Assembly: GCA_037783545.1 (NCBI GenBank)
Contig: JBBELK010000297.1
Span: forward strand, 1,674,001-1,738,000
Source of the DNA: Henricia sp. BOLD:AAB3569
Lineage: Eukaryota; Echinodermata; Asteroidea; Spinulosida; Echinasteridae
Direction: 5' to 3'
Length of the DNA: 64,000 bases
In this document: positions 63,850-64,000 of the stretch, in pieces
How positions within the stretch are numbered: the stretch's first letter is position 1
Layout of the letters: every line of letters starts with the position of its first letter
The notes under the pieces: model-generated
Seen by the model: the letters and a program-made list of their open reading frames with translations, nothing else
The model's database searches: none
Told to the model about the DNA's origin: nothing
Program-made: the position numbers and the translations under genes

Positions 63850-64000
63850 AGCTTGGGACTTTTATCCTCATTCCTGATTCCAATTCCGGATCAGATTTGT
63901 GGCATCTGAATATTCATCAGTGATTCTTGTTTAATTGCATCATTCTTTCATCTCTGCCTCATCACATCATTCTGAGATCCGCAGAGTCACAGATGCATCA

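Noticed and set aside
1-64000. Retroviral, LTR or Polinton-type elements
   Set aside because: I looked for long direct terminal repeats and for reverse transcriptase, integrase or capsid-like stretches and saw none.

Overview
This is a eukaryotic nuclear window with long AT-rich introns, tRNA-derived SINEs, dozens of short inverted-repeat DNA transposons and several tandem arrays. The protein content and repeat style suggest a marine invertebrate deuterostome, most likely an echinoderm such as a sea star. The phylum is an inference. No bacterial operons, CRISPR arrays, LTR elements or viral genes were seen.

One gene dominates. The plus strand from about 8418 to 53222 is a nearly complete PCM1 gene (pericentriolar material 1, the scaffold of centriolar satellites). 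I traced 38 coding exons whose splice phases join into one frame of about 2270 codons; human PCM1 has 2024. Conserved blocks run in human order: MATGG start, FSD-like block, QIVxRLxQIR, HELLQKMLQQQE, LRALQxRQxAL, RKLRQLQxLVxMVQ, REL..LQEER, SWGGSTQ, the FEALR.SIYSEVATLIS block, GDTVIHLDKAL, RMREYERLK, EVIPYLKEHMD, CGEDLLV.ISE and DLPPK. Exon 6 and the last exon are the least certain.

Layout. 1-8417: intergenic or 5' flank with a SINE, foldback elements and possibly an untranslated exon or promoter. 8418-53222: PCM1. 53223-60825: intergenic or 3' UTR with tandem and inverted repeats. 60826-63900: at least three exons of an unrecognised gene on the minus strand, convergent with PCM1 and running off the right end.

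The striking feature is that about twelve PCM1 exons are accompanied by duplicated copies of their own edge plus adjacent intron. Exons 11, 22 and 26 have arrays of acceptor-side copies. Exons 15, 17, 20, 21, 30 and 33 have donor-side arrays, and exons 13, 27 and 38 have single or decayed copies. The intron between exons 21 and 22 is almost wholly 17 donor copies followed by 9 acceptor copies. Downstream of exon 15, three intact 90-nt in-frame coiled-coil copies each sit behind a long C/T tract and before a good donor, so they look like usable cassette exons. This is the best candidate here for something undescribed: a centrosomal scaffold whose coiled-coil length or splicing could vary with array copy number. 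Assembly error and simple slippage remain alternatives.
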